Shown in pieces: positions 6,648-14,594 of a stretch of DNA of 34,532 bases. The position numbers were made by a program, and so were the translations under genes. The notes beneath the pieces were generated by a model. It saw only the letters and a program-made list of their open reading frames with translations, was not told the DNA's origin and ran no database searches. Numbering within the stretch: the stretch's first letter is position 1; the number at the start of each line of letters is the position of its first letter. This stretch comes from Betaproteobacteria bacterium (GTDB lineage: Bacteria; Pseudomonadota; Gammaproteobacteria; Burkholderiales; SHXO01). The stretch lies in contig JANXRW010000030.1 of NCBI GenBank assembly GCA_025356655.1, positions 1 through 34,532 on the forward strand, given 5' to 3'.

Positions 6648-9113
6648 ATGGGCCTCTTCGACAGCATCCAGATCAACCTGGCCGTGAACACATTGGCGGC
6701 ACCCGCCGGGTCCACGGCCGAGCGCACCCAGGCGGCCGACCGGCTGCGCGCCTTCGGCAAGAGCGCCCTTCCCAAGTTGCTCGCGGCGCTCCCCCGAGAC
6801 ACGTCGGGCAGCATGGCCAGCTTGTTGGCGGAACTCGTGAACAACACCACGCTGCCGACGCTGGTGGACGAGGGGCTGCTGAGCGACGACGACGAAATGG
6901 TCACCGCCGTCAAGCGCGCCCTGCAGCGCGCCAAGCAACTGGACCCCAACCGGCTTTTTGAACTGAGCATCGCCCGAGGCGTATCCCTCTCCGACATTGC
7001 CGACCTCATGCTGGCGCGCAAGGACGCGGTCACGGCCAAGACCATGCTGCGGCTGCTGGAATTGGCCCATTCCGAGACCCACCCGGGCATCTTCGGGATG
7101 ATCGACCAGATGGCGGGAGAGGCGATGGTGCCCGCGCTGGTGAATTTTCTGAAGTCGGCCGAACCCATGGGCCGGCTCCACATCGCGCGCACGCTCGGGC
7201 GCTTTCCTTCGGACTCGGTACGCGATGCCCTGGTGCGGCTGCTGGCCGATCCGCATAAGGGCGTCCGAGCCGCCGCACTGGAGGCACTGCCACGGCTGGG
7301 TCTGCCGGTGCCGATCGCCAAGGTCTGCGCGCTGCTGCGCGACGCGGACCTGGGCGTGCAGAGCAAGGCGATCGAGGCGGCGGTGAAATTGAATGACCCG
7401 GACTCGGTGCGGCCGCTCCTGGAAGTGCTTCAGGATGAGTCCGAGCACGCGCGCCGTGCAGCGGTGGAAGTACTCAACGCGGTGGGTAACGCCAGCGCGA
7501 TCAAGGATCTGCTCTTCGCGCTGAAGGACCAGGATTGGTGGGTGCGCGTGCGCGCGGCCGATGCACTGGGCTCCATCGGCGGCCCCAAGGTGATCGACGC
7601 CGTTATCGCGCTGTTGGGCGATCCTGACGAATTCATGCGCCGCACCGCGGTGGAGATCCTCAATACCACTTCGGACGAGCGTGCCTTCGAGCACCTCGTG
7701 GGGGTCCTGAAGGATCCCGACTGGTGGGTACGCGAGCGCGCGATCGATGCCCTGGGCAACTTGGGCGACCCGCGTGCCGTGCCGCATTTGGTGGAACTGC
7801 TCACCGAGTACAACCAGGCCACGTCGGTGGCCATCCGGACGCTCGCCCAACTGGGCGATGGGCGCGCCGTGGAACCCATCATTGGCACGCTGCAGAGCAC
7901 GGACGAGGTCATCCAGCGCGAGGCCCTCGAGGCCCTGCGCTCGCTCAGCCGTTCCACGGATTTTGAGGCCGTGGCACGGGCGCTGGAGCAATTCGAGCCC
8001 GCCAGCGCTGAGTTACGCGACGCGGCCGCCCGCCTGTCGGCGGAACTGGCACAGAAATTCAAGCGCCCGCCCGTGCGCGGCCTTGTCGCCACGCGCAGGG
8101 CGGACAACGCCGCCTCCGAAGGCTCGGGTGATAACGAATCCACGGTGGATATCACCATGGAGATCGCCGACGCCAGTTTCACCAGCGAAAAGACCTTGCA
8201 CAGCCCCAGCCGCCGCGCGGCGACGCAAGCCGTGCGTAACGCAGGGGCCAGTGGGCAGTCGTTAGACGCGAGCGCACTCCAGCCCGGCGAGATCTTGGGC
8301 GGGCGCTACCGGGTGCTGCGCGAACTGGGCCGAGGCGGATTCGGCGTGGTGTTGCAGGTGGCGGACCAGATCGTGGGCGAGGACATCGCCCTGAAGATCA
8401 TCAATCCGCTACTCATTCAGGACGAGGGCACCATCGCTCGTTTCGTCCAGGAGGTGCGCTACGCGCGCCGCATTACCCACCCCAACGTCATTCGACTCCA
8501 CGATTTTGTGATGGTGGGCAACGCCTATGCCATCTCCATGGAGTTCTTCGCCAGTCAGTCTCTAATGCGTCACATCCGGCGCGGGTTGCACAAACACCCT
8601 GCCCGCGGGATGCGGCTCATGGCAGACCTTGTCCGTGGCATGGAGGTGGCCCATCAGGCGAACATCATGCACCGGGACTTGAAGCCCGCGAACATTCTGG
8701 TCAACGAGGTCGACACCCTTAAAATCGTGGATTTCGGATTGGCCGCCGCTTCCAGCCAGGCCGACTCGCGCCTGACCAAGACCGGCCATCTGGTAGGGAC
8801 GCCCACCTACATGTCGCCCGAGCAGGCCCGCGGTCTCGACGTGGACCACCGCGCCGACATCTACAGCCTGGGCGTCATCATGTACGAGGTCTTCACGGGC
8901 ACCGCACCCTACGCGGCGGACAATCCCCTGGCCGTCCTCTATCAGCACCTCGAAGGCGCCAAGGAGGCGCCCCGCAGCCGCAACCCGCTGATCGCCCCGG
9001 CGGTGGAAGCCATCATCCTGCGTGCCATGGCCGTGCGTCCTGAAGAGCGCTTCCAGAGTTCCGGGGAACTGCTAGCCGAACTCGAGAGCGTCCACCTGGA
9101 GGAGGTGCCTTGA
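6648..9113 (+). CDS. HEAT-repeat Ser/Thr protein kinase, 821 aa
   Basis: A soluble Hanks-type kinase with a large N-terminal scaffold. Residues about 130-480 are repeated HEAT units (recurring patterns such as DQDWWVRVRAADALGSIGG and DPDWWVRERAIDALGNLGD), a protein-binding solenoid. A Ser/Thr-rich linker (about 485-545) leads to the kinase domain, about 546-815. The kinase has the Gly loop LGRGGFGVV, Lys583 (IALK), catalytic HRDLKPAN at 675-682, Asp695 in DFG and SPEQARG in the activation segment, so it should be active. No membrane segment follows, unlike PknB-type receptors. A ribosome site before ATG 6648 is weak. Its stop overlaps the TTG start of the next gene (TTGA). With a PP2C phosphatase and an FHA protein in the same operon, it is the likely writer of a threonine-phosphorylation switch; the substrates are unknown, and the adjacent PilT-like ATPases are candidates. 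Confidence 0.93.
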   Translation: MGLFDSIQINLAVNTLAAPAGSTAERTQAADRLRAFGKSALPKLLAALPRDTSGSMASLLAELVNNTTLPTLVDEGLLSDDDEMVTAVKRALQRAKQLDPNRLFELSIARGVSLSDIADLMLARKDAVTAKTMLRLLELAHSETHPGIFGMIDQMAGEAMVPALVNFLKSAEPMGRLHIARTLGRFPSDSVRDALVRLLADPHKGVRAAALEALPRLGLPVPIAKVCALLRDADLGVQSKAIEAAVKLNDPDSVRPLLEVLQDESEHARRAAVEVLNAVGNASAIKDLLFALKDQDWWVRVRAADALGSIGGPKVIDAVIALLGDPDEFMRRTAVEILNTTSDERAFEHLVGVLKDPDWWVRERAIDALGNLGDPRAVPHLVELLTEYNQATSVAIRTLAQLGDGRAVEPIIGTLQSTDEVIQREALEALRSLSRSTDFEAVARALEQFEPASAELRDAAARLSAELAQKFKRPPVRGLVATRRADNAASEGSGDNESTVDITMEIADASFTSEKTLHSPSRRAATQAVRNAGASGQSLDASALQPGEILGGRYRVLRELGRGGFGVVLQVADQIVGEDIALKIINPLLIQDEGTIARFVQEVRYARRITHPNVIRLHDFVMVGNAYAISMEFFASQSLMRHIRRGLHKHPARGMRLMADLVRGMEVAHQANIMHRDLKPANILVNEVDTLKIVDFGLAAASSQADSRLTKTGHLVGTPTYMSPEQARGLDVDHRADIYSLGVIMYEVFTGTAPYAADNPLAVLYQHLEGAKEAPRSRNPLIAPAVEAIILRAMAVRPEERFQSSGELLAELESVHLEEVP

Positions 9114-10207
9114 GCGCTCGCATCGACGCCTTTCTGCAACTCGGGCGCCAGCAGGGCTGCTCGGATATTCATTTGGCGGTGGGGTGTCCGCCCATGCTCC
9201 GCATGCTGGGCGAGATCGCTCCCATCCGCTACCGGGACCTCAGCGATGACGAACTAAGCGCACTGATCCTGGAAATTCTCGACGAGTCCCAGCGGTCCGC
9301 CTTCGCGCGCGGCGAGGACCTGGACTTCTCCTACGCGCCCGCGCCGGGCGAGCGCTATCGCTTCAACGTCTTTCGTAAAGCCAGCGGGGTGGGGGCGGTG
9401 GTCCGTGTCGTGGGCACCACCATCCCCCCGATCGACGCCTTGGGACTTCCGCCGGTCATCAAGACGCTGGCCCAGAGCCACCAGGGCCTGCTGCTGGTCA
9501 CGGGCGCCACGGGCACGGGCAAGACCACCACGCTCGCGTCGATGATCGATTTCCTCAACAGCACGCGCAAGCTCAACATCATCACGCTGGAAGATCCGGT
9601 GGAGTATGTGCATCAAAGCAAGCAGTCGCTCGTCGTGCAACGCGAAGTCGGCACCAGCGTGGGCAGCTTTGCCGAGGGCCTGCGCGCGGCCCTGCGCGAG
9701 GATCCCGACGTCATTTTGGTAGGGGAACTGCGCGACGTGGAGACCATCACGCTCGCCATGATGGCGGCCGAAACCGGTCACCTCGTCCTGGGCACCTTGC
9801 ATACCACCAGTGCGGTGAAGACCCTGGACCGGATCCTCGACGTGCTCCCCGTGGACCAGCGCGCCCAGGCGATGAGCTTTCTCTCCCAGAGCCTGATCGG
9901 GGTCATCAGCCAATGCCTTGTGCCGACACCCGGGCGTCAAGGACGCAAGGCCATTGTCGAGGTCATGGTGATGACCACCGCGATTTCCAACCTGCTGTTG
10001 AGCGGCAAGACGGTGCAGATACCCGCAGCCATCCTCACGGGTCGCCAACTCGGCATGCAGTTGCTCGACCAAGCGCTTATCGAGGCGGTCCAGGCCAAGG
10101 AGATCGATCCGGACGCGGCCTACATGCAGGCGCACGACAAGAAGCAACTGCAGCGCTTCGTCACTGATCCGAAGTTGCTGCCACAGGTGAGCCTCGTAGG
10201 CGGCTGA
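9110..10207 (+). CDS. PilT-like type IV pilus ATPase, copy 1 (365 aa)
   Basis: A hexameric GSPII_E/PilT family motor, which in type IV pili powers fibre retraction at the inner-membrane base. Walker A is GATGTGKT (132-139), the Asp box is LEDPVEY, Walker B VILVGELRD near 200-208 and the His box GHLVLGTLHT, so all nucleotide-binding elements are present. The N-terminal PAS-like domain spans roughly residues 1-100. The start is TTG, overlapping the kinase stop as TTGA, with GGAGGAGG 4 bases before it. Its N-terminus aligns with the next gene (SARIDAFLQL against ANRIDSFLEL), which supports TTG. The canonical AIRNLIRE motif near the C-terminus is altered (TAISNLLLSG). It may be a specialised PilT or PilU homologue, perhaps tied to the kinase module rather than the main pilus operon. 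Confidence 0.93.
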   Translation: MSARIDAFLQLGRQQGCSDIHLAVGCPPMLRMLGEIAPIRYRDLSDDELSALILEILDESQRSAFARGEDLDFSYAPAPGERYRFNVFRKASGVGAVVRVVGTTIPPIDALGLPPVIKTLAQSHQGLLLVTGATGTGKTTTLASMIDFLNSTRKLNIITLEDPVEYVHQSKQSLVVQREVGTSVGSFAEGLRAALREDPDVILVGELRDVETITLAMMAAETGHLVLGTLHTTSAVKTLDRILDVLPVDQRAQAMSFLSQSLIGVISQCLVPTPGRQGRKAIVEVMVMTTAISNLLLSGKTVQIPAAILTGRQLGMQLLDQALIEAVQAKEIDPDAAYMQAHDKKQLQRFVTDPKLLPQVSLVGG

Positions 10208-10226
10208 GACAACAGGGGAGTACAGC

Positions 10227-11297
10227 GTGGCAAACCGGATCGATTCATTCTTGGAACTGGTGGTGAAGCAGGACGGCTCCGACCTGCACTTGGTGTCGGG
10301 CAACCCGCCGCGGGTACGGCTCTTTGGGGAGCTGGTGGCAATCAAGTACCGAGAACTCTCCAAACAAGAGACCCTGGCACTCCTGCAGGAGACCATGCCC
10401 CCGGCCCTGCGGGACAGCTTTGCTCAGCGCACCTCCATGGACTATGCCTACGAGATCCCCGGGGTAGCTCGCTTTCGCGCCAACGTCTACCGCCACGTCA
10501 ACGGGGTCGGGGCGGTGTTCCGTGTGGTCCCTACGACCATACGCAGCCTGGAGGAACTCAAGCTGCCGCCGGTGCTGCAGAGCTTCACCCGTCACAAGCG
10601 CGGCTTGATCCTCGCAACCGGGCCCACGGGTTCGGGCAAGTCCACGACCTTGGCGGCGCTGGTGGATTACATCAACGCCAACCGCAAGGGTCACGTCGTG
10701 ACCATCGAGGACCCCATCGAGTTCACCCATCCACGCAAGCAGTGCCTGATGTCTCAGCGCGAGGTGGGGATCCACGCGAAATCCTTCGCCCAGGCCTTGC
10801 ACTCCGCGCTGCGCGAAGATCCTGACGCGATCCTGGTGGGGGAAATGCGTGACCTGGAGACCATCTCGCTTGCCGTGACGGCAGCCGAGACGGGCATCCT
10901 GGTACTGGGCACATTGCACACCAACGGTGCCGTCGCCACCATCGATCGTATCGTCAACGCGTTTCCGGTAAACCAGCAGACCCAGGTGCGCACCATGCTA
11001 TCCACGTCACTGATCGGCGTGGTTTCCCAGCAGCTGATGCGTCGGGCCGACGGACGTGGCCGTCTGGCTGCCGTAGAGATCCTGGTGAACAACCCCGCGG
11101 TGGCGAACATCATCCGCGAGGGCAAGACCGAGCAATTGGTGACCGCCATCCAGTCCGGCGGCCTGCAAGGCATGCAGAGCCTGGACACGGCGCTGCGCAA
11201 ACTGGTGGAATCCAAGCAGATTGCCGGCAAGGAGGCCTACCTGAAGGCGGTGAACAAACGCGAGTTCGAACGCTACGTCCAGCACGAGGCGGCCTAG
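10227..11297 (+). CDS. PilT-like type IV pilus ATPase, copy 2 (356 aa)
   Basis: A paralogue of the preceding gene and the second retraction-type motor. The GTG start has AGGGGAG 6 bases upstream and lies 19 bases after the first copy. Walker A is GPTGSGKS (132-139), the Asp box IEDPIEF, Walker B AILVGEMRD and the His box GILVLGTLHT. The C-terminal NNPAVANIIREGK resembles the AIRNLIRE motif needed for retraction by canonical PilT, so this copy is the more PilT-like of the two. PilT and PilU pairs are usual in proteobacteria and can form cooperating motors, but here they sit inside a phosphorylation operon instead of beside yggS/proC-type neighbours. Whether these are the cell's only PilT genes cannot be told from the window. 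Confidence 0.93.
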   Translation: MANRIDSFLELVVKQDGSDLHLVSGNPPRVRLFGELVAIKYRELSKQETLALLQETMPPALRDSFAQRTSMDYAYEIPGVARFRANVYRHVNGVGAVFRVVPTTIRSLEELKLPPVLQSFTRHKRGLILATGPTGSGKSTTLAALVDYINANRKGHVVTIEDPIEFTHPRKQCLMSQREVGIHAKSFAQALHSALREDPDAILVGEMRDLETISLAVTAAETGILVLGTLHTNGAVATIDRIVNAFPVNQQTQVRTMLSTSLIGVVSQQLMRRADGRGRLAAVEILVNNPAVANIIREGKTEQLVTAIQSGGLQGMQSLDTALRKLVESKQIAGKEAYLKAVNKREFERYVQHEAA

Positions 11298-11310
11298 ATG
11301 AGGACTGCGC

Positions 11311-12075
11311 ATGCGTAGCCGGCGCCTACGGGACATCACTGGGCTCACCGACATTGGTCGCCGCCGCCGCGACAACGAGGATGCCATTGCCTGGGACGCA
11401 CAGCTTGGGCTGGCGCTCGTGGCTGACGGCGTAGGGGGAAACAACGGCGGCAAGGTGGCAAGTTCCACCGCGGCGCGCAGCATCAAGGGCGATCTCCAAC
11501 TGGCGCTAGGCGCGAGCGCCCAGCCGGCGGAGGGAGACGACCCCAAGGCCGATGTTTCCATGGTGCTGGAACTGGTGCGTCGCGCACACCAGCGGATCCT
11601 GGCCGCCGGGGCTCGTGAGCCCAAGCTGCGCGGCATGGGCGCCACTCTCGCGCTGACCTTGCTCACCGGCGACGCCGTCGTCGTGGCCAACGTGGGCGAC
11701 TCCAGGGTGTACCGCCTACGCCAGGGTAATCTGGAGCAGCTCACCCAGGATCATGTGCTGGCCACGGAACTGCGCGAGCGCGGTGAGCTGACGGAGGCGC
11801 AGGCGCGAGGCTCCGCCCACGCCAGCACGCTCACGCGCGCGCTGGGGATGACGGGGGAGCTGAAGGTAAGCGTGGAGCGGCATCCGGTGGAGCAGGAGGA
11901 CCTGTACCTGCTTTGCTCCGACGGGCTCACCCGCGCGGTGAGTGACGAGGAGCTCTCGACGCTGCTGGCTGGATACGCCGGCGATCTTCGCGAGGCGGCC
12001 CAACAGGCGGTGGCGCTTGCTAACCGCCGCGGGGGCCGGGACAACGTGTCGGTGGTTCTTCTTAGCGTGGCATGA
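11311..12075 (+). CDS. PP2C-family Ser/Thr protein phosphatase, 254 aa
   Basis: A metal-dependent protein phosphatase of the Stp1/PppA/PrpC type that removes phosphate from Ser/Thr. Motifs run in the expected order: RRDNED at 19-24, ADGVGG at 38-43, GMGAT, NVGDSRVY, LLCSDGL and GGRDNVSVV near the end; the Asp residues that bind Mg/Mn are present. It is a single soluble domain without signal peptide or membrane helix, of normal length. It starts 13 bases after the second PilT-like gene, and its stop overlaps the cyclase start (ATGA), so translation of the two is probably coupled. It is the natural counterpart of the HEAT-kinase encoded in the same operon. Confidence 0.93.
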   Translation: MRSRRLRDITGLTDIGRRRRDNEDAIAWDAQLGLALVADGVGGNNGGKVASSTAARSIKGDLQLALGASAQPAEGDDPKADVSMVLELVRRAHQRILAAGAREPKLRGMGATLALTLLTGDAVVVANVGDSRVYRLRQGNLEQLTQDHVLATELRERGELTEAQARGSAHASTLTRALGMTGELKVSVERHPVEQEDLYLLCSDGLTRAVSDEELSTLLAGYAGDLREAAQQAVALANRRGGRDNVSVVLLSVA

Positions 12076-13022
12076 AGATGAGACAAGAAACGCAACTCGT
12101 TACACTGTTCGCCGATGTGGCGGGCAGCACGGCCCTCTACCAGCGCCACGGCGACCGCGTCGCTCTGAGTGCCATCGACGGCTGCCTGCAACTGGCCAAG
12201 GACGTGACGGCCGAATTCTCCGGGCGCAGCGTGAAGACCATCGGCGATGAACTGATGGCGGTCTTCGCGGACCCCGAGGACTGTTTCCGGGCGGCTTGCG
12301 AGATGCAGTGGCGGGTCGGTGAACTGCCCGCCGTCGGTGGCGATCAGCTCGCCATCCGCGTGGGCTTCCACTTCGGGTACGCGCTGGAGCAGGGAGGAGA
12401 CGTCTTCGGCGATTCGGTGAACATCGCGGCGCGGCTAGTGGGCTTGGCCAAGCCAGGGCAAATCCTCACCAGTGGGCGTACCGTGGACGCCGGCGGCATG
12501 GCGCTGTCGAGTTGCGTGCGGCGGCTGGGCCACCACACTCTGCGCGGGACGCAGTCCGAGGAGGCCGTTCTGGAGGTGATGTGGCAGGACAGCGACGAGG
12601 TGACGGCGCTCATCTCGCACACCCTGCCGCAAGGCCTGCCCGCGGGCCACTTGGTCCTACGCTATGCCGAGCAGGAACTCATTGTCGGGCCGCAGCGGCC
12701 GTCAATCCTCCTGGGCCGCGGCGTCACCAACGATCTGGTGCTCTCGAGCGTGAAGGCCTCGCGCGTGCACGCGCAGATTCAGTGGCGGCGCGAAAAATTC
12801 ATCCTCCAGGACCAGAGCACCAACGGAACCTACGTGTTGGATGAGCAGGGCCGGGAGACGATGCTGCGCCTCGAGGAGATGGCCCTCTACGGTCACGGCC
12901 GCATCTCCTTCGGCACGCCGGCGACCAGCGCCACTGAGGCACTGCTGGAGTTCAGCTGCGAGGACGGAGGCACACTCGCGCTCACCCAGGTCCGCGCCGC
13001 CACGTCGGTCAGTAGCAGTTAG
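12072..13022 (+). CDS. Class III adenylate cyclase with C-terminal FHA domain, 316 aa
   Basis: A soluble signalling protein joining a nucleotide cyclase to a phosphothreonine reader. The cyclase domain (about 8-170) retains every expected catalytic residue: metal-binding Asp15 (FADVAGST) and Asp59 (KTIGDE), adenine-selecting Lys55 and Asp110, and transition-state Asn117 and Arg121 (DSVNIAARL), so cAMP synthesis is likely. The FHA domain (about 195-285) has GR at 215-216, the S-x-x-H pattern at 230-233 and NGT at 251-253, the residues that hold phosphothreonine. The start overlaps the phosphatase stop (ATGA). It is the last gene of the operon and its end overlaps the convergent ABC permease by 4 bases. 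Binding of a phosphorylated partner could regulate cyclase activity or location; this is inference. Confidence 0.93.
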   Translation: MKMRQETQLVTLFADVAGSTALYQRHGDRVALSAIDGCLQLAKDVTAEFSGRSVKTIGDELMAVFADPEDCFRAACEMQWRVGELPAVGGDQLAIRVGFHFGYALEQGGDVFGDSVNIAARLVGLAKPGQILTSGRTVDAGGMALSSCVRRLGHHTLRGTQSEEAVLEVMWQDSDEVTALISHTLPQGLPAGHLVLRYAEQELIVGPQRPSILLGRGVTNDLVLSSVKASRVHAQIQWRREKFILQDQSTNGTYVLDEQGRETMLRLEEMALYGHGRISFGTPATSATEALLEFSCEDGGTLALTQVRAATSVSSS

Positions 13023-13807
13023 TCGCGCGTAGTGGCTGCCCCGTCACGGGAGGGCCGCCAGGTGAGTAGCCGGCGCTCGAGGAGGTTCACCAGCGCATCA
13101 AGTAACAGGGCGCAGCCAGTCAGCACCAGGATGCCGGCGAACACCGTGTTGATCTCGAAGGCACCCTCGGCCTGCAGGATCAAGTAGCCCACACCTCGGG
13201 CGGAGCCCAGGTACTCACCCACCACCGCGCCCACGAACGCCATGCCCACGGAGGTGTGCAGGCTGGAGAACACCCAGCTCGTGGCCGAGGGTAGATACAC
13301 GTGGCGTACCAGCTGCCGGCGCGATGCGCCCAGCATGCGGGCGTTGGCCAGGATCACGGGGTCGACCTCGCGCACGCCTTGGTAGACGTTGAAGAACACG
13401 ATAAAAAATACCAGCGTGACGCCCAGCGCCACCTTCGACCAGATCCCCAGACCGAACCACACGGCAAAGATCGGTGCCAACACCACTCGCGGCATGGAGT
13501 TCGCCGCCGTGATATAGGGCTCCGCCAGGGCCGAGGCCGTCGGCATGAGTCCCAGCCAAAGACCCACGACCAATCCCAGGGCCGTGCCCAACGCAAAGGC
13601 CAGCAGGGTTTCCACCAGAGTCACGGCCAGGTGGGGGTAGATCTCGCCGCCCAGTATCCACTGGGCCACCTTGAGTAGCACCTTGGTGGGCTGGCCGAAG
13701 AAGAACTCCGGCAACACGCCGCTGCTCGTGAGCGCCTGCCAGAGCCCGAAGACGCCCAGCAGCAGGGCTAGGTGCCAGGGCCAGAGCCTAGGCTTGGTTC
13801 TGTTCAT
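13019..13807 (-). CDS. ABC transporter permease, SsuC/TauC type, 262 aa
   Basis: The inner-membrane channel subunit of a taurine/sulfonate/nitrate-type importer. It has about six hydrophobic segments, beginning with HLALLLGVFGLWQAL, and the cytoplasmic EAA loop that docks the ATPase (ANARMLGASRRQLVRHVYLP, about 160-180). Length is normal for the family. It overlaps the end of the ATPase gene by 20 bases, so the two are translated together, and it is the last gene of the three-gene unit. Substrate cannot be read from sequence; aliphatic sulfonates, nitrate/cyanate and thiamine-precursor pyrimidines are the common choices for this family. Confidence 0.92.
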   Translation of the reverse strand: MNRTKPRLWPWHLALLLGVFGLWQALTSSGVLPEFFFGQPTKVLLKVAQWILGGEIYPHLAVTLVETLLAFALGTALGLVVGLWLGLMPTASALAEPYITAANSMPRVVLAPIFAVWFGLGIWSKVALGVTLVFFIVFFNVYQGVREVDPVILANARMLGASRRQLVRHVYLPSATSWVFSSLHTSVGMAFVGAVVGEYLGSARGVGYLILQAEGAFEINTVFAGILVLTGCALLLDALVNLLERRLLTWRPSRDGAATTRD

Positions 13808-14594
13808 GGGCCTTCATGACCTCCGCGCGAAGCGCGCCCCAGATCTTTCGGTGCAGGTCCAGGAAGGTGGAAGTGAGCCGGATCTCAGCCACGTCCCGGG
13901 GCCGCGGCAGGTCGATGAGGAATTCGCCAACGACCCGCGAGGCCGGCCCGGCAGACAGAACCACCACGCGGTCGGACAGTGCGATGGCCTCCTCCAAGTC
14001 GTGGGTGATGAACAGTACCGCCTTGCGGTCGGCCTGCCAGATCGCCAACAGTTCGTTCTCCATGTGTTGGCGCGTCTGCACGTCCAGTGCCGAGAAGGGC
14101 TCGTCCATCAACAGAAGCGCCGGGTTCAGGATCAGCATCTGGGCCAGGGCCACACGCTTGCGCATTCCGCCGGAGAGCTGGTGAGGGAAGCGCTCCCCGG
14201 CGCGGCCCAGCCCCACGCGTTCGAGCCAGCGCTGGGCCTGTGCGCGCGCCTCGGCGGGCGCAATGCCGCGGAAGTCCAGACCCGTGGCCACGTTGGCCCG
14301 TGCGTTGCGCCAGGGTAGCAGGGCATCGGACTGGAACAGGTAACCCGCGCGCCTGTTGATGCCACTGAGCGGCCGCCCATCGACTTGAACGGTCCCGGCG
14401 GAGGGCTGCAACAGCCCTGCGGCCATGTTGAGCAGCGTCGACTTCCCGCAGCCCGTGGGTCCGACCACGCTCAGGAACTCCCCGGCCTCCACGGACAAGC
14501 GCACCCCTTCCACGGCCGTGTAGGGCTGTGCCGACAGCCCTCGTCCGGCGAAGCGGCAGGTCACGTCCTGCAGGCACAGTGCGGGCACGCTCAC
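13788..14594 (-). CDS. ABC transporter ATPase, SsuB/TauB type, 268 aa
   Basis: The cytoplasmic energy-coupling subunit of the importer. Walker A is GPTGCGKST (45-53), the Q-loop segment YLFQSDALLPWRN follows, the signature is LSGGMRKR, Walker B LLLMDEPFSALD and the H-loop ITHDLEEA. The C-terminal segment after about residue 220 is short and without a recognised regulatory domain. Its start overlaps the stop of the binding-protein gene (ATGA on the minus strand), and its own end overlaps the permease, so binding protein, ATPase and permease form one tightly coupled operon in that order. Confidence 0.94.
   Translation of the reverse strand: MSVPALCLQDVTCRFAGRGLSAQPYTAVEGVRLSVEAGEFLSVVGPTGCGKSTLLNMAAGLLQPSAGTVQVDGRPLSGINRRAGYLFQSDALLPWRNARANVATGLDFRGIAPAEARAQAQRWLERVGLGRAGERFPHQLSGGMRKRVALAQMLILNPALLLMDEPFSALDVQTRQHMENELLAIWQADRKAVLFITHDLEEAIALSDRVVVLSAGPASRVVGEFLIDLPRPRDVAEIRLTSTFLDLHRKIWGALRAEVMKAHEQNQA

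Noticed and set aside
6603..7991. 462-codon open frame antisense to the HEAT-kinase gene
   Set aside because: It mirrors the HEAT repeat coding strand, is rich in His/Arg/Gln and has no domain; the sense gene is certain.
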